From Streptomyces alfalfae (lineage in GTDB: Bacteria; Actinomycetota; Actinomycetes; Streptomycetales; Streptomycetaceae), in NCBI RefSeq assembly GCF_004127445.1, contig NZ_QEXM01000045.1:296713-360712 (forward strand): DNA of 64,000 nucleotides. Reading direction: 5' to 3'. Shown in pieces: positions 26,402 through 35,089 of the stretch. The notes under the pieces are model-generated. The model made no database searches, had not been told where the DNA came from, and saw only the letters and a program-made list of their open reading frames with translations. Made by a program: the position numbers and the translations under genes. Position 1 is the first letter of the stretch. Each line of letters starts with the position of its first letter.

Positions 26402-26787
26402 GCGGGCGGCCGACCGGTATCGACGAGCTGCTCGAACGCGTACGGCTCGACCTGGACCGCGTGACCCCGCACGAGGCGTACGAGATCGGCGGGTCCGGCG
26501 GCCTCCTCGTCGACATCCGTTACGCGGCCCTGCGGGAGCGCGACGGGCTGATCCCCGGGGCGCTGGTCGTCGAACGCAATGAACTGGAGTGGCGTCTCGA
26601 TCCCCAGGGCAGCCACCGGGCCCCCGAGGCCACCGGCCACGACCTGCGCACCGTCGTGATCTGCAACGAGGGGTACGCGTCGAGCCTCGCGGCGGCCTCA
26701 CTGCGGCAGCTGGGACTGCGGTACGCGACCGACCTCGACGGTGGTTTCCAGGCCTGGCGCGCGGCAGGGCTCCCGGTCACGGTGTGA
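26398..26787 (+). CDS. rhodanese-like sulfurtransferase
   Basis: Single-domain rhodanese, 129 residues. The GTG at 26398 overlaps the cysteine dioxygenase stop (GTGA), so the two are probably translationally coupled. The catalytic Cys is in VVICNEGYASS, and the domain ends with LDGGFQAWRAAGLPV, the usual rhodanese C-terminus. The loop reads CNEGYAS rather than the more common CxxGxRS, as in many actinobacterial members. A role handling sulfane sulfur or sulfite released during cysteine breakdown is inferred from the pairing. The stop region is part of a 21-base direct repeat. Confidence 0.9.
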   Translation: MSGRPTGIDELLERVRLDLDRVTPHEAYEIGGSGGLLVDIRYAALRERDGLIPGALVVERNELEWRLDPQGSHRAPEATGHDLRTVVICNEGYASSLAAASLRQLGLRYATDLDGGFQAWRAAGLPVTV

Positions 26788-26811
26788 AGCGGCTCCCGGT
26801 CACGGTGTGAA
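26768..26811 (+). repeat. 21-bp tandem duplication across the rhodanese stop codon
   Basis: GGCTCCCGGTCACGGTGTGA plus one A occurs at 26768-26788 and again at 26791-26811, separated by GC. The first copy encodes the C-terminal end of the rhodanese and its TGA; the second copy is untranslated. It appears to be a recent short duplication. Confidence 0.85.
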
Positions 26812-26817
26812 CACCCG

Positions 26818-26848
26818 GGTGGGCGCCCCTCGGTAAGGGGCGCCCACC
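26818..26848 (+). terminator. hairpin after the rhodanese gene
   Basis: Perfect 13-base stem GGTGGGCGCCCCT with a five-base CGGTA loop, placed between this operon and the convergent permease gene. It may serve both strands. Confidence 0.85.
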
Positions 26849-26878
26849 ATTGCGTACCGCCTCTTACGCCCCGGCCCC

Positions 26879-29443
26879 CTACTCCTTGGCCGTCGCCACG
26901 CTGACCGGGAGCGGCCTGAGCGCGGCGCGGCCCGGCAGGGCGGTGGCGGTCAGGGCCAGGAGGCCGGCCACGGCGACCACGGAGACGTAGACCAGCGGGG
27001 CCACCGTCGGCGCCGCGCTGCCGGTCAGGCCCACGCTGAAGGCGGTCAGGACGGCCAGCGCCACCCCACTGCCGAGTGCCGTGCCGATGAACAGGACGGC
27101 CAACGCCTCGGTGCGCAGCATGCGCAGCACCTGCCGCCGCGTGGCGCCCGCGAGCCGCAGCATCGCGAACTCCCGGACACGCTCGGAGACCGACATCGCG
27201 AGGGTGTTGACCACCGCGATTGCGGTGAAGGCGAGGACGAGACCCATGGCCAAGTGGTTCACCTCGGCGTTGGCCCGCTGACGCTTGGCCTCCAGGCCGT
27301 CGAACGCCTCCGGAGCGAGAAATTCGAGCCCGGATGCCGGGAACTTCCCGACCTCGGCCGCGAGTTGTTCCTTCGTACGGTCGCTCTTGATGAGGACCGT
27401 GGCGGCGAGCGGGTTGTCGACGTGGCGGGCGACTCGGTGGTGCGCCATGGTCACGTCGCCGAACCCGAGCCCGCGTGCGTACACAGCACGGACGGTCAGC
27501 GCAGCCTTCGTCCCGTCCCCGAGGGTGAGTTCGAGCGTGCTGCCGGGCCGCAGTCCGAGCTGGTCGGCGGCGAGTTCGCTGACGGCCGCGCTGTTGCCGT
27601 CGAAGCCCTTCAGGGTTCCGGCGGTGACGTCCGGGTCCCAGGTCCGGGTGAGCCCTGCCGGGGTGACACCCTGCGCGGGATATTTGTCGAGCCCCACGCG
27701 GACGGTGGTGCGGACCACCTCCGTGACGGCCTCGACGCCCTCGGCCCTGCGCAACTGCCGCGCGGCCCGCTCCGGGACGCCGGGGCCCTGCGCGGCGAGC
27801 ACCCAGTCCGCACGGATGCCGTCGCGGGCCTGGGCCCGGGCAGCGTCACCGAGGGTGGGCTGGACGAAGAGGACGGTGCAGGTCATGCCGGTGAGGAGGG
27901 CGAGAGGGGTGACGGCGGCGGCCATCCGGGCCGCGTTGCCGCGAAGGTTGGCGTGCGCGAGCTTGCCACCGGGGCCGGAGAGCCGGAGCGGCCCGCGCAG
28001 GAGGGCGGCCGCCGCGCGGACGACGAGCGGGCCGAGCGCGGCGATGGCGCAGGCGAGGACCACTACGGCGAGGAACGTCACCGGCGTGGAGGCGGCTTCG
28101 GTACGCAGCTTGCTCAGCACGGCGATCAGGACGATGCCGCCGATGAGCAGGGCGAGACCGGCGACGAGACGGCTCCGGCCGAGCCGGGTGCGCTCGACGC
28201 GCGCTTCGGTCAGGGCCTCGGCGGGGCGGATGCGGGCGATCCTGCGCCCGGCGATGCGTGCCGCGGCCAGGGCGCCGAGCAGAGTGACGCCGACGGCGAC
28301 GAGGGGCGGGAAAGCGCTGAGGGCACGTTCGAGGGTGGCGGGCACGGCGCCCCTGTCCACGAGCCGTCCGTGCAGCCAGCCGCCGAGCGGAATCCCGGCA
28401 AGAGCGCCGATGCCACCCGCCACGGCGCCGATGAGCAGCGCTTCACGCCCGAGGAGCCTGCGGATCTGCTGCGGCGTCGCGGCGACGGCACGTAGCAGGG
28501 CCAGTTCACGGTGGCGCTGCTGGACGGAGAGCGTGAAGGTGCCGACCACCACGAGGACGGCGACGAGCAAGGACGTGCCTCCCATGGCGCCGCCCATGCT
28601 GACGAGTTTGACGCGGGCGCCCGCCGCGTCGAGGAATTCGACCGGTCCCCGGTCGTCGCCCGCACTGACCTGCGCGGTCGTCCCTTCGAGCGCTTCCTCG
28701 ACGGACTTCTCGAGGTCGGCGACGCTGGTGCCCTCGTTCGGCACGACACCGAAGGCGGTGACCTTGCCCGAGTGCGCCGCGAGCCGCTCGGCCTCTCCGG
28801 AGGAGAAGAAGAGCGAGGTCTGGTGGTCGAGCGGGCCGTGCTCGGGGGCGGCGACACCGGTGATGCGGTAGCTGCGGGGGCTCTGTGTCGACTGGACCGT
28901 GAGACGGTCGCCGGGCGTCAGCCCGGCGCGCTCGGCGAGGTGCCGGTCGATGACGAGATCGTCGGCATGGCGCGGCGCGCGTCCCTCGACGAGCCGGAAG
29001 GGCGTGAGCGCGGCGGACTCCCAGGCGTGTCCATACGAGGGCCGGTCCGCGTCGCTTCCGTCGCCGGACGTCCCGCGTTGGATCAAGGGCTGGGCAAGGA
29101 AGGTCAGTTCGGGCACGATCGCGCCGACCCCCGGAGCCTCCTTGAGGCGGTTGCCGATGTCTTGTGACGACAGCCACGCGCGTTCGGCGATCGGTTTCGC
29201 CTTGTGCTTGACCTTGGTCTTGCCCTTCTTGTGCTTGACCGTGGTCTGGTGGACGTTCTGGTCGGCGGAGACGATCACCGGCGCAGCGGCGTAACGCTCG
29301 GTCCGCACAGTGCCGCGCAGCCCGGTCTCCAGGAGCGTGCCGCAGGCGGTGATGAGCGCGGCGGCGCACATCAAGGCGAGGAACGCGCCCAGGAATCCAC
29401 CCTTCCGGTCCCGGACCGTCTGCAGGGCGTAGCGCAGCATCAT
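26879..29443 (-). CDS. FtsX/MacB-type ABC transporter permease without adjacent ATPase
   Basis: 854-residue permease of the FtsX superfamily with the duplicated layout usual in actinomycetes. It has TM1 near the N-terminus (FLGAFLALMCAAALITACG), an extracellular MacB-like domain (about 40-250), four TM segments, a second extracellular domain (about 515-690), and three C-terminal TM segments. Such permeases normally work with a LolD/MacB ATPase to move lipids or peptides or to resist antibiotics. No ATPase gene lies in this window next to it. The gene overlaps the stop of the upstream ArsR-like regulator, so both form one operon. Confidence 0.9.
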   Translation of the reverse strand: MMLRYALQTVRDRKGGFLGAFLALMCAAALITACGTLLETGLRGTVRTERYAAAPVIVSADQNVHQTTVKHKKGKTKVKHKAKPIAERAWLSSQDIGNRLKEAPGVGAIVPELTFLAQPLIQRGTSGDGSDADRPSYGHAWESAALTPFRLVEGRAPRHADDLVIDRHLAERAGLTPGDRLTVQSTQSPRSYRITGVAAPEHGPLDHQTSLFFSSGEAERLAAHSGKVTAFGVVPNEGTSVADLEKSVEEALEGTTAQVSAGDDRGPVEFLDAAGARVKLVSMGGAMGGTSLLVAVLVVVGTFTLSVQQRHRELALLRAVAATPQQIRRLLGREALLIGAVAGGIGALAGIPLGGWLHGRLVDRGAVPATLERALSAFPPLVAVGVTLLGALAAARIAGRRIARIRPAEALTEARVERTRLGRSRLVAGLALLIGGIVLIAVLSKLRTEAASTPVTFLAVVVLACAIAALGPLVVRAAAALLRGPLRLSGPGGKLAHANLRGNAARMAAAVTPLALLTGMTCTVLFVQPTLGDAARAQARDGIRADWVLAAQGPGVPERAARQLRRAEGVEAVTEVVRTTVRVGLDKYPAQGVTPAGLTRTWDPDVTAGTLKGFDGNSAAVSELAADQLGLRPGSTLELTLGDGTKAALTVRAVYARGLGFGDVTMAHHRVARHVDNPLAATVLIKSDRTKEQLAAEVGKFPASGLEFLAPEAFDGLEAKRQRANAEVNHLAMGLVLAFTAIAVVNTLAMSVSERVREFAMLRLAGATRRQVLRMLRTEALAVLFIGTALGSGVALAVLTAFSVGLTGSAAPTVAPLVYVSVVAVAGLLALTATALPGRAALRPLPVSVATAKE

Positions 29444-30189
29444 GGGGTGTCCGTCTCTTTGCTGTTGTCGCGGGGCGCGGGGAAGGCCAGGAAGCGCGTG
29501 AGCACGGTGCGCGCGTCGGCAGGGGTGTCGCGGTCGGGCCGCTTGTAGCGGTTGAGCAGCGCGATGTACTCCTCGAAGAACTCATGGAGTTCGGCGAGGT
29601 TCAGCCGGACCGTGCCCCGAGAGAACGGGAACGCGTCGGCCCACTCATCGGGCCCAGCCCCGCTGTCCCGCCGCGCCTGCTCGAAGAGGTCCAGGTCGGC
29701 CGCGTACGACTGGCGGTTGAGCTCGTCGATGACGAGCCGCGTCTCAGGGCTCTGCCGACTGGGCGGCGGAAAGCGCCGATCGCCGGGGACGGCCCGCCAC
29801 CAGCGCTCGCGGCCATGGCCCGGCCCAGGGGCCGATCCTCCGGGACCGCCGTCGCGTGTCTCCTCGACGAAACCGTAGCGGGCGAGTTCACGCAGGTGGT
29901 AGCTGGTGGCTCCGGTGTTGAGGCCGAGGGCCCTGGCGAGTGTCGCCGAGGTCGCCGGGCCGTGCACGATGAGGTGCTGCAACACCTGCTGCCGCCGCGG
30001 CTGCGCGAGCGCTTTCAGGACGCGGAGATCGCTCAGCTCCTCGGGGGCCGGGGCCGGAGGAGAAGGCGGGGCCGGAGGAGAAGGCAGGGCCGAAGCCGGA
30101 GAAGGGGCCGAGGCCGTGTCGGCGGCGGTCCGCTCGACCGCGTCACCGGAGGTCCGCGCCTGCTCGGATGTGCCGGGTTCCTGTGCCAT
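29440..30189 (-). CDS. ArsR-like winged-helix transcriptional regulator
   Basis: 249-residue regulator. The ATG at 30189 is chosen because the longer frame would run through the palindromic operator. A Pro/Ala/Ser-rich first 60 residues precede the helix-turn-helix domain (about 65-140), seen in LKALAQPRRQQVLQHLIVHG and NTGATSYHLRELARYGFVEE. The C-terminal helical half (about 165-249) has no named fold. No metal-binding cysteines of ArsR/SmtB are present, so it more likely senses a small molecule. It is co-transcribed with the permease and has a perfect 20-base palindrome 16 bases upstream, which points to autorepression of the pair. Confidence 0.87.
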   Translation of the reverse strand: MAQEPGTSEQARTSGDAVERTAADTASAPSPASALPSPPAPPSPPAPAPEELSDLRVLKALAQPRRQQVLQHLIVHGPATSATLARALGLNTGATSYHLRELARYGFVEETRDGGPGGSAPGPGHGRERWWRAVPGDRRFPPPSRQSPETRLVIDELNRQSYAADLDLFEQARRDSGAGPDEWADAFPFSRGTVRLNLAELHEFFEEYIALLNRYKRPDRDTPADARTVLTRFLAFPAPRDNSKETDTP

Positions 30190-30194
30190 ACGTA

Positions 30195-30225
30195 CACAGT
30201 CGCCTGTGCACAGGGCCCTGTGCAC
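30195..30225. promoter_or_regulatory. operator candidate: overlapping inverted repeats before the ArsR-like gene
   Basis: 30206-30225 is the perfect palindrome GTGCACAGGGCCCTGTGCAC. It overlaps a second inverted repeat, CACAG-TCGC-CTGTG, at 30195-30208. The distance to the regulator start is six to sixteen bases, ideal for repression. The likely ligand of the site is the regulator itself. Confidence 0.75.
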
Positions 30226-30300
30226 TGCGGTGGTCCCGCGTCTCCGCAGGGGGGTTAACCCCACCCCGCGGAGCGCGGGCCGGGATACGAGGATCGCTGG

Positions 30301-30333
30301 GCGTGCCGCCCCACCCCCGTCGGGGCGGCACGC
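30301..30333 (-). terminator. recA-recX terminator
   Basis: Twelve-base stem GCGTGCCGCCCC with a nine-base loop, directly after the recX stop codon. Confidence 0.85.
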
Positions 30334-31074
30334 TCAGAACGCCTCGTGCCCCAGGTCTTCCGTGTCCTCGCCCTCTTCCTCCAGGGCCTGCCGCACCACC
30401 CTGAGCGCCATGCCCTCGCCATAGCCCTTGCGGGCCAGCATGCCCGCGAGGCGGCGCAGGCGCTTGTCCCGGTCGAGGCCGCGCGTGGAGCGGAGCTTGC
30501 GGGCGACGAGCTCGCGCGCCGTCGCCTCCTCCTGCTCCGAGTCGAGCTGTCCCACGGCCTCGTCGATGAGCGCGGACTCCACGCCCTTGGTCCGCAGCTC
30601 CCGCGCGAGCGCCCGTCGGGCCAGGCCCCGGCCGTGGTGCCGGGACTCCACCCAGGCGTCCGCGAAGGCGCTGTCGTTGATCAGGCCGACCTCCTCGAAG
30701 CGGGAGAGCACTTCCTCCGCCACCTCGTCGGGGATCTCCCGCTTGCGCAGCGCGTCGGCGAGCTGCTTGCGCGTGCGCGGGGTACCGGTGAGCAGGCGCA
30801 GACAGATCGCCCTCGCCCGCTCAGCCGGGTCCCCCGCCGGCGGCTCCCCCTTCTCGGCCCTCGACGAGGAAGGGGGGCCGCTGTCCTGGTGCTCACCGAA
30901 GCCGCCGCGCCGCCGCCGGCGCCCGCCGCTCCGTCCGGCACCCTCCCGGGTGCCGGACCCGTCGCCGTCACGGCCGTCGCGCTCCGGCTCCACACCGTCC
31001 CCGTGGCCCCGCCCCGGGGCCCCGGGGCGGCTTTCGGAGGCGGTGTGGTCCGCCCAGTCGGTTCGTCGCGTCAC
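30334..31074 (-). CDS. recX: RecX recombination regulator
   Basis: Modulator of RecA that binds within the filament groove and limits its activity. It has 246 residues with a GTG start at 31074, only three bases from the recA stop, so the genes are co-transcribed and probably coupled. The N-terminal 85 residues are charged and disordered, an extension common in Streptomyces. The three-helix RecX repeats begin at ARAICLRLLTGTPRTRKQLADAL (quoted in part: TGTPRTRKQLADAL) and continue through EVGLINDSAFADAWVESR and ARELRTKGVESALIDEA. It shares the two damage-responsive promoters upstream of recA. Confidence 0.95.
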   Translation of the reverse strand: MTRRTDWADHTASESRPGAPGRGHGDGVEPERDGRDGDGSGTREGAGRSGGRRRRRGGFGEHQDSGPPSSSRAEKGEPPAGDPAERARAICLRLLTGTPRTRKQLADALRKREIPDEVAEEVLSRFEEVGLINDSAFADAWVESRHHGRGLARRALARELRTKGVESALIDEAVGQLDSEQEEATARELVARKLRSTRGLDRDKRLRRLAGMLARKGYGEGMALRVVRQALEEEGEDTEDLGHEAF

Positions 31075-31077
31075 GGC

Positions 31078-32202
31078 CTAGCTCTTGGCCGCCGCGGTCT
31101 TGGACTTGGTGGCCTTGGCCGCCGGCGCGGGCACCGTCTTGGCCGCGTCGTCGGCCGGGGCCGCACCTGCCGCGTCCGCGCTCGGCTCGTCGCTCGGCGC
31201 CTCGGGCTTCACGCCGACGCCCAGCTTCTCCTTGATCTTCTTCTCGATCTCGTTGGCGAGGTCGGGGTTGTCCTTCAGGAAGTTGCGGGCGTTCTCCTTG
31301 CCCTGGCCGAGCTGGTCGCCCTCGTACGTGTACCAGGCGCCCGCCTTGCGGACGAAGCCGTGCTCGACGCCCATGTCGATCAGGCCGCCCTCGCGGCTGA
31401 TGCCCTGGCCGTAGAGGATGTCGAACTCGGCCTGCTTGAAGGGCGGCGCGACCTTGTTCTTGACGACCTTGACGCGGGTGCGGTTGCCCACCGCGTCCGT
31501 GCCGTCCTTCAAGGTCTCGATGCGGCGGATGTCCATGCGCACCGAGGCGTAGAACTTCAGCGCCCGGCCACCGGTCGTGGTCTCCGGGGAGCCGAACATG
31601 ACGCCGATCTTCTCGCGGAGCTGGTTGATGAAGATCGCGGTGGTCTTGGACTGGTTGAGCGCGCTGGTGATCTTCCGGAGCGCCTGGCTCATCAGGCGGG
31701 CCTGGAGACCCACGTGCGAGTCACCCATCTCGCCCTCGATCTCCGCGCGCGGCACCAGGGCGGCGACGGAGTCGATGACGATGAGGTCGAGGGCGCCGGA
31801 GCGGACCAGCATGTCGACGATCTCGAGGGCCTGCTCGCCGTTGTCCGGCTGGGACAGGATGAGGTTGTCGATGTCGACGCCGAGCTTCTTCGCGTACTCC
31901 GGGTCGAGGGCGTGCTCCGCGTCCACGAACGCCACCGCGCCGCCCGCCCGCTGGGCGTTGGCCACCGCGTGCAGGGTGAGGGTCGTCTTACCGGAGGACT
32001 CCGGGCCGTACACCTCCACCACGCGGCCGCGCGGGATGCCGCCGACGCCGAGCGCGACGTCGAGCGCGGTCGACCCGGTGGGGATGACCTCGATGGGCTC
32101 GTTCGGCCGCTCGCCCATGCGCATCACTGCGCCCTTGCCGAATTGCCGTTCAATCTGTGCGAGAGCGGCGTCGAGCGCCTTCTCGCGGTCGGTTCCTGCC
32201 AT
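31078..32202 (-). CDS. recA: recombinase RecA
   Basis: DNA strand-exchange protein and co-protease for LexA, 374 residues from MAGTDREK at 32202. Walker A is GPESSGKTT, preceded by VGGIPRGRVVEVY, and the L2 loop region contains FGSPETTTGGRALKFY. The C-terminal Ala/Lys-rich tail of about 40 residues is longer than in E. coli RecA, as usual for Streptomyces. An SOS-like box lies about 190 bases upstream, and a PafBC-type promoter lies 44 bases upstream, giving both LexA-dependent and LexA-independent induction. recX follows directly. Confidence 0.99.
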   Translation of the reverse strand: MAGTDREKALDAALAQIERQFGKGAVMRMGERPNEPIEVIPTGSTALDVALGVGGIPRGRVVEVYGPESSGKTTLTLHAVANAQRAGGAVAFVDAEHALDPEYAKKLGVDIDNLILSQPDNGEQALEIVDMLVRSGALDLIVIDSVAALVPRAEIEGEMGDSHVGLQARLMSQALRKITSALNQSKTTAIFINQLREKIGVMFGSPETTTGGRALKFYASVRMDIRRIETLKDGTDAVGNRTRVKVVKNKVAPPFKQAEFDILYGQGISREGGLIDMGVEHGFVRKAGAWYTYEGDQLGQGKENARNFLKDNPDLANEIEKKIKEKLGVGVKPEAPSDEPSADAAGAAPADDAAKTVPAPAAKATKSKTAAAKS

Positions 32203-32245
32203 GGGTTCCACCCGATTTGCTTGAGTCGATCGCTTCACGTCAAAG

Positions 32246-32268
32246 ACGCTAACGCCTGCCACTGACAA
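32246..32268 (-). promoter_or_regulatory. PafBC-type (RecA-independent) DNA-damage promoter of recA
   Basis: On the minus strand the site begins TTGTCAGTGGC and ends TTAGCGT. All fixed positions of the actinobacterial RecA-NDp consensus (TTGTCRGTG-N-C-N3-C-N2-TA-N3-T) are met. The predicted start of transcription is near 32239, leaving a leader of about 37 bases before the recA ATG. Confidence 0.85.
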
Positions 32269-32387
32269 TCCGCCCCGACGCCCGTCCAGCCTGTGGATAA
32301 CTCAAGGCCATCCCTCATCGAAATCCTCCGGAGCCCGCCGGGGCTCCCCCTGCGCTCCTGCGGAGAACCACCGTCGGACACCCCATA

Positions 32388-32414
32388 AGAATAGATGTTC
32401 GATTTTAGTGTCAA
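32388..32414 (-). promoter_or_regulatory. LexA/SOS-like box with distal recA promoter
   Basis: The minus strand carries TTGACA (32409-32414) followed by CGAACATCTATTCT (revcomp of 32388-32401). The latter resembles the Cheo-type box GAAC-N4-GTTC with one imperfect half, as reported before other Streptomyces recA genes. It overlaps the spacer downstream of TTGACA, where LexA would block RNA polymerase. Confidence 0.7.
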
Positions 32415-32465
32415 GCGTGGCACGCCGCCCCTCACGCGAAGGGCGGCCCGCCCGCACAGCGGGTC

Positions 32466-33737
32466 CTACCGCCGCTCGTCCGGCTCCGGCCGTGTCTCGG
32501 CCTCCGCCGCCGCCCCCGGATGGTTCGGCCCCCGCAGGGCGCGTCGCGCGCGCTCGACGAGGGGCGGCCCGCCCCGCCGCCGGTGCCCGTGCACCCGGGG
32601 GTCGTCCGTCACGTCGTACCTCTTCACGTACGCCCCGAGGAAGGCCTGCAGGGTCGCGACGGCCGGGATGGCGACGAGCGCGCCCACCGCGCCGAGGAGC
32701 GCCGTCCCCGCGATGACCGAGCCGAACGCGACCGCCGGGTGGATGTCCACGCTCTTGGCGGTGAGCTTGGGCTGCAGCAGATAGTTCTCGAACTGCTGAT
32801 AGAGCACGACGAAGATCAGCACCCAGAGCGCGTACCAGGGGTCGACCGTGAAGGCGATCAGCATCGGCAGGGCGCCCGCCAGATACGTGCCGATCGTGGG
32901 GATGAACTGGGAGACCAGACCCACCCACACGGCGAGCACGGGCGCGTAGGGCACGTCGAGCGCCTGGAGCAGGATGTAGTGCGCGATCCCGGAGATCAGC
33001 GCCATCAGCCCGCGGGAGTAGAGGTAGCCACCGGTCTTGTCGACCGCGATCTCCCAGGCGCGCAGCACCTCGGCCTGCTTGGCCGGCGGCAGCACCGAGC
33101 ACAGCGCGCGCCGCAGCCGAGGCCCGTCGGCCGCGAAGTAGAACGAGAACAGCAGGATCGTCAGGAGTTGGAACAGCCCGCCGAGGACCTGCGCGGAGAC
33201 GTCGAGGACGCCGCTGGCGCTGTTCTGCACGTACTTACGCAGCCAGTCGGAGTGCACCAGGCTGTCCTGGACCTCGACGCGGGAGAGGTCCGTGTGGAAC
33301 GTCTGGTTGATCCAGCTGATGACCTTGTCGAGGTAGTCGGGGAAGTCCTCCACCATGTCCACGATCTGGCTGGCCAGCATCGAGCCCATCAAGGTGATGA
33401 AGCCCGCGCCCGCGATCACGACGCCCAGGAAGACGAGGAACGTCGCGAAGCCCCTGCGCAGCCCGCGGGCCGCCATCCAGCTCACCGCGGGCTCGACCGC
33501 GAGCGCCAGGAAGAACGCGATCAATACGTTGATCAACAACCCGGTGAGCTGGTGGAAGGCCCAGCTGCCCAGCTGGAAGCAGGCGACGAGCGCGAGGGCG
33601 AGCACCATGGCACGGGGCAGCCAGCGCGGCATCCGGGCGCCCGGCCCCGCCTCGGCCCCCGGGGGCCGAGAGGGCGGCGTCGTGCCGGGGGAAGCGTTGT
33701 CCTTGGTGACCTGCGCGGTCTCATCTGTGGCTGCCAC
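32466..33737 (-). CDS. AI-2E family transporter
   Basis: Multispanning membrane protein of the AI-2E/PerM family, about 423 residues. The start is uncertain among GTG codons at 33785, 33755 and 33737; the last has the best spaced purine-rich site (GGCGAGA). About eight hydrophobic segments are visible, with family features AFFLALAVEPAVSWM and the conserved QFIPTIGTYLAGALP stretch. Basic cytoplasmic tails lie at both ends. Family members export autoinducer-2 or small ions in a few bacteria; the substrate here is unknown. It lies upstream of recA on the same strand with a 263-base gap. Confidence 0.88.
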   Translation of the reverse strand: MAATDETAQVTKDNASPGTTPPSRPPGAEAGPGARMPRWLPRAMVLALALVACFQLGSWAFHQLTGLLINVLIAFFLALAVEPAVSWMAARGLRRGFATFLVFLGVVIAGAGFITLMGSMLASQIVDMVEDFPDYLDKVISWINQTFHTDLSRVEVQDSLVHSDWLRKYVQNSASGVLDVSAQVLGGLFQLLTILLFSFYFAADGPRLRRALCSVLPPAKQAEVLRAWEIAVDKTGGYLYSRGLMALISGIAHYILLQALDVPYAPVLAVWVGLVSQFIPTIGTYLAGALPMLIAFTVDPWYALWVLIFVVLYQQFENYLLQPKLTAKSVDIHPAVAFGSVIAGTALLGAVGALVAIPAVATLQAFLGAYVKRYDVTDDPRVHGHRRRGGPPLVERARRALRGPNHPGAAAEAETRPEPDERR

Positions 33738-33841
33738 GGGGTCAGTCTCGCCCACGCCGTGGGCGATCGGACGCCGCCCCCGCACCTTGGTACGGGCTCA
33801 CGCGCGCGTGGCGCCCCTCCACGGTCCGGAAGTGTCCGTGA

Positions 33842-34036
33842 TCATCGCTTGTCAGAGGGTACGTCCACGGCCGTGCAGACGGCACGCCAGACGTCCTTCG
33901 CGTCCCACCCCGCGTCCAGCGCCTCGTGGACCGTACGGCCGCCGAGCTCCGCCATCACGTGGTCGCGCGCGAAGGAATCGGCGTATCCCGCTCCGAAGTG
34001 ATCCGCCATCCGCTGCCAGAAGACCGTCAACCGCAT
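33842..34036 (-). CDS. DUF3046 family protein
   Basis: 64-residue protein that begins MRLTVFWQRMADHFGAGYA and contains GGRTVHEALDAGWDAKDVWRA, the DUF3046 signature region. The gene is conserved in actinobacteria close to recA and recX. It is small, helical and without membrane segments or cysteine clusters. No function is established. Its promoter must lie in the 78 bases shared with the divergent gene at 34115. Confidence 0.9.
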   Translation of the reverse strand: MRLTVFWQRMADHFGAGYADSFARDHVMAELGGRTVHEALDAGWDAKDVWRAVCTAVDVPSDKR

Positions 34037-34114
34037 GCCTCCAGTATCCCGCTCTGGGAGTGCAGCCCGGCCCAGGGGGCTCACCGAGAACGCTTTCCGC
34101 CCTACGGTCGGTCC

Positions 34115-35089
34115 ATGGCTGAAACCGGAGCATCCCCCGACCCAGTGCCACACCCCGACACGGCGCTCCCCCCGGTCGCCCGGGCCGAGCACTTCGTCTG
34201 GCTCACCGCGCGCGTCCTGGAGCAGCGGCGGTTCGCACACCACTTCGCCGCGGGGGTGTCCGGCGGCGACGGCCGGCAGACCGCGGATGCCGTGGAAGCC
34301 GCTCTGACCGCGTACGGCACCCCGGACGGGGGGTTCGGCCACGGGCTCGAACCCGATCTGCGCGGCCCCGTCAGCCAGCCGCTGCACGCCGGGCACGCGC
34401 TGCGTGTCCTGGACTCGATCGGGCGCTGCGGCGGGCAGCGGGCGGACCGCGTGTGCCGCTACCTCACCTCGGTGTCGACGCCCGAGGGCGCGCTTCCTGC
34501 GATCCATCCCAGCCAGCGCGGCTACCCCTCGGCGCCGTTCGTGCCCGTCGTCGACGACCCGCCCGGCGAGCTGCTCGCCACCGGGCCCGTGGTGGGCCTG
34601 CTGCACCGCAACGACGTGTGGCACGCCTGGCTCTTCAGGGCGACGGACTTCTGCTGGGCGGCCGTCGAGTCGCTGGAGAAGACCCATCCCTACGAGGTCC
34701 AGGCCGCCGTGGCCTTCCTGGACGGCGTACCCGACCGTCCGCGCGCGCGTGCGGCCGCCGACCGCCTCGGGCGTCTCGTACGGGAGCAGCGGCTGGCGGC
34801 GCTCGACCCGTCCGACCTCGACGCGTACCCGGTCGCGGCGGGGTACGCGCCGGGTGAGCACCACTTCGCGCACGACTTCGCACGGACTCCCGAATCGCTG
34901 GCACGCGCGTGGTTCACGGACGACGAGATGCGGAGCTCGCTGGACTTCCTGGAGCGGGAGCAGCAGGAGGACGGCGGTTGGCCCGTCCGGTGGCGGCAGT
35001 GGGCGCCGGGCCCGGCTCTGGAATCCCGCCCGATCGTGACCATCGAGGCCCTGCTCACGCTGCGGGCCCACGGGCGGGACATCGGCTGA
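34115..35089 (+). CDS. prenyltransferase/squalene-cyclase-like alpha-toroid protein
   Basis: 324-residue soluble protein. Segments such as AYGTPDGGFGHGLEPDLRGP, FCWAAVESLE and LEREQQEDGGWPV recall the QW/alpha-toroid repeats of prenyltransferases and terpene cyclases. I see neither the DxDD of cyclases nor zinc ligands of protein prenyltransferases, so enzymatic activity is not supported. It is a conserved Streptomyces hypothetical protein, transcribed away from DUF3046 and 131 bases ahead of lhr. Confidence 0.75.
   Translation: MAETGASPDPVPHPDTALPPVARAEHFVWLTARVLEQRRFAHHFAAGVSGGDGRQTADAVEAALTAYGTPDGGFGHGLEPDLRGPVSQPLHAGHALRVLDSIGRCGGQRADRVCRYLTSVSTPEGALPAIHPSQRGYPSAPFVPVVDDPPGELLATGPVVGLLHRNDVWHAWLFRATDFCWAAVESLEKTHPYEVQAAVAFLDGVPDRPRARAAADRLGRLVREQRLAALDPSDLDAYPVAAGYAPGEHHFAHDFARTPESLARAWFTDDEMRSSLDFLEREQQEDGGWPVRWRQWAPGPALESRPIVTIEALLTLRAHGRDIG

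Noticed and set aside
33850..33860. TTGTCAGAGGGTACG as a third PafBC-type site
   Set aside because: Fails the GTG core and lies within the end of the DUF3046 gene, not before a start.
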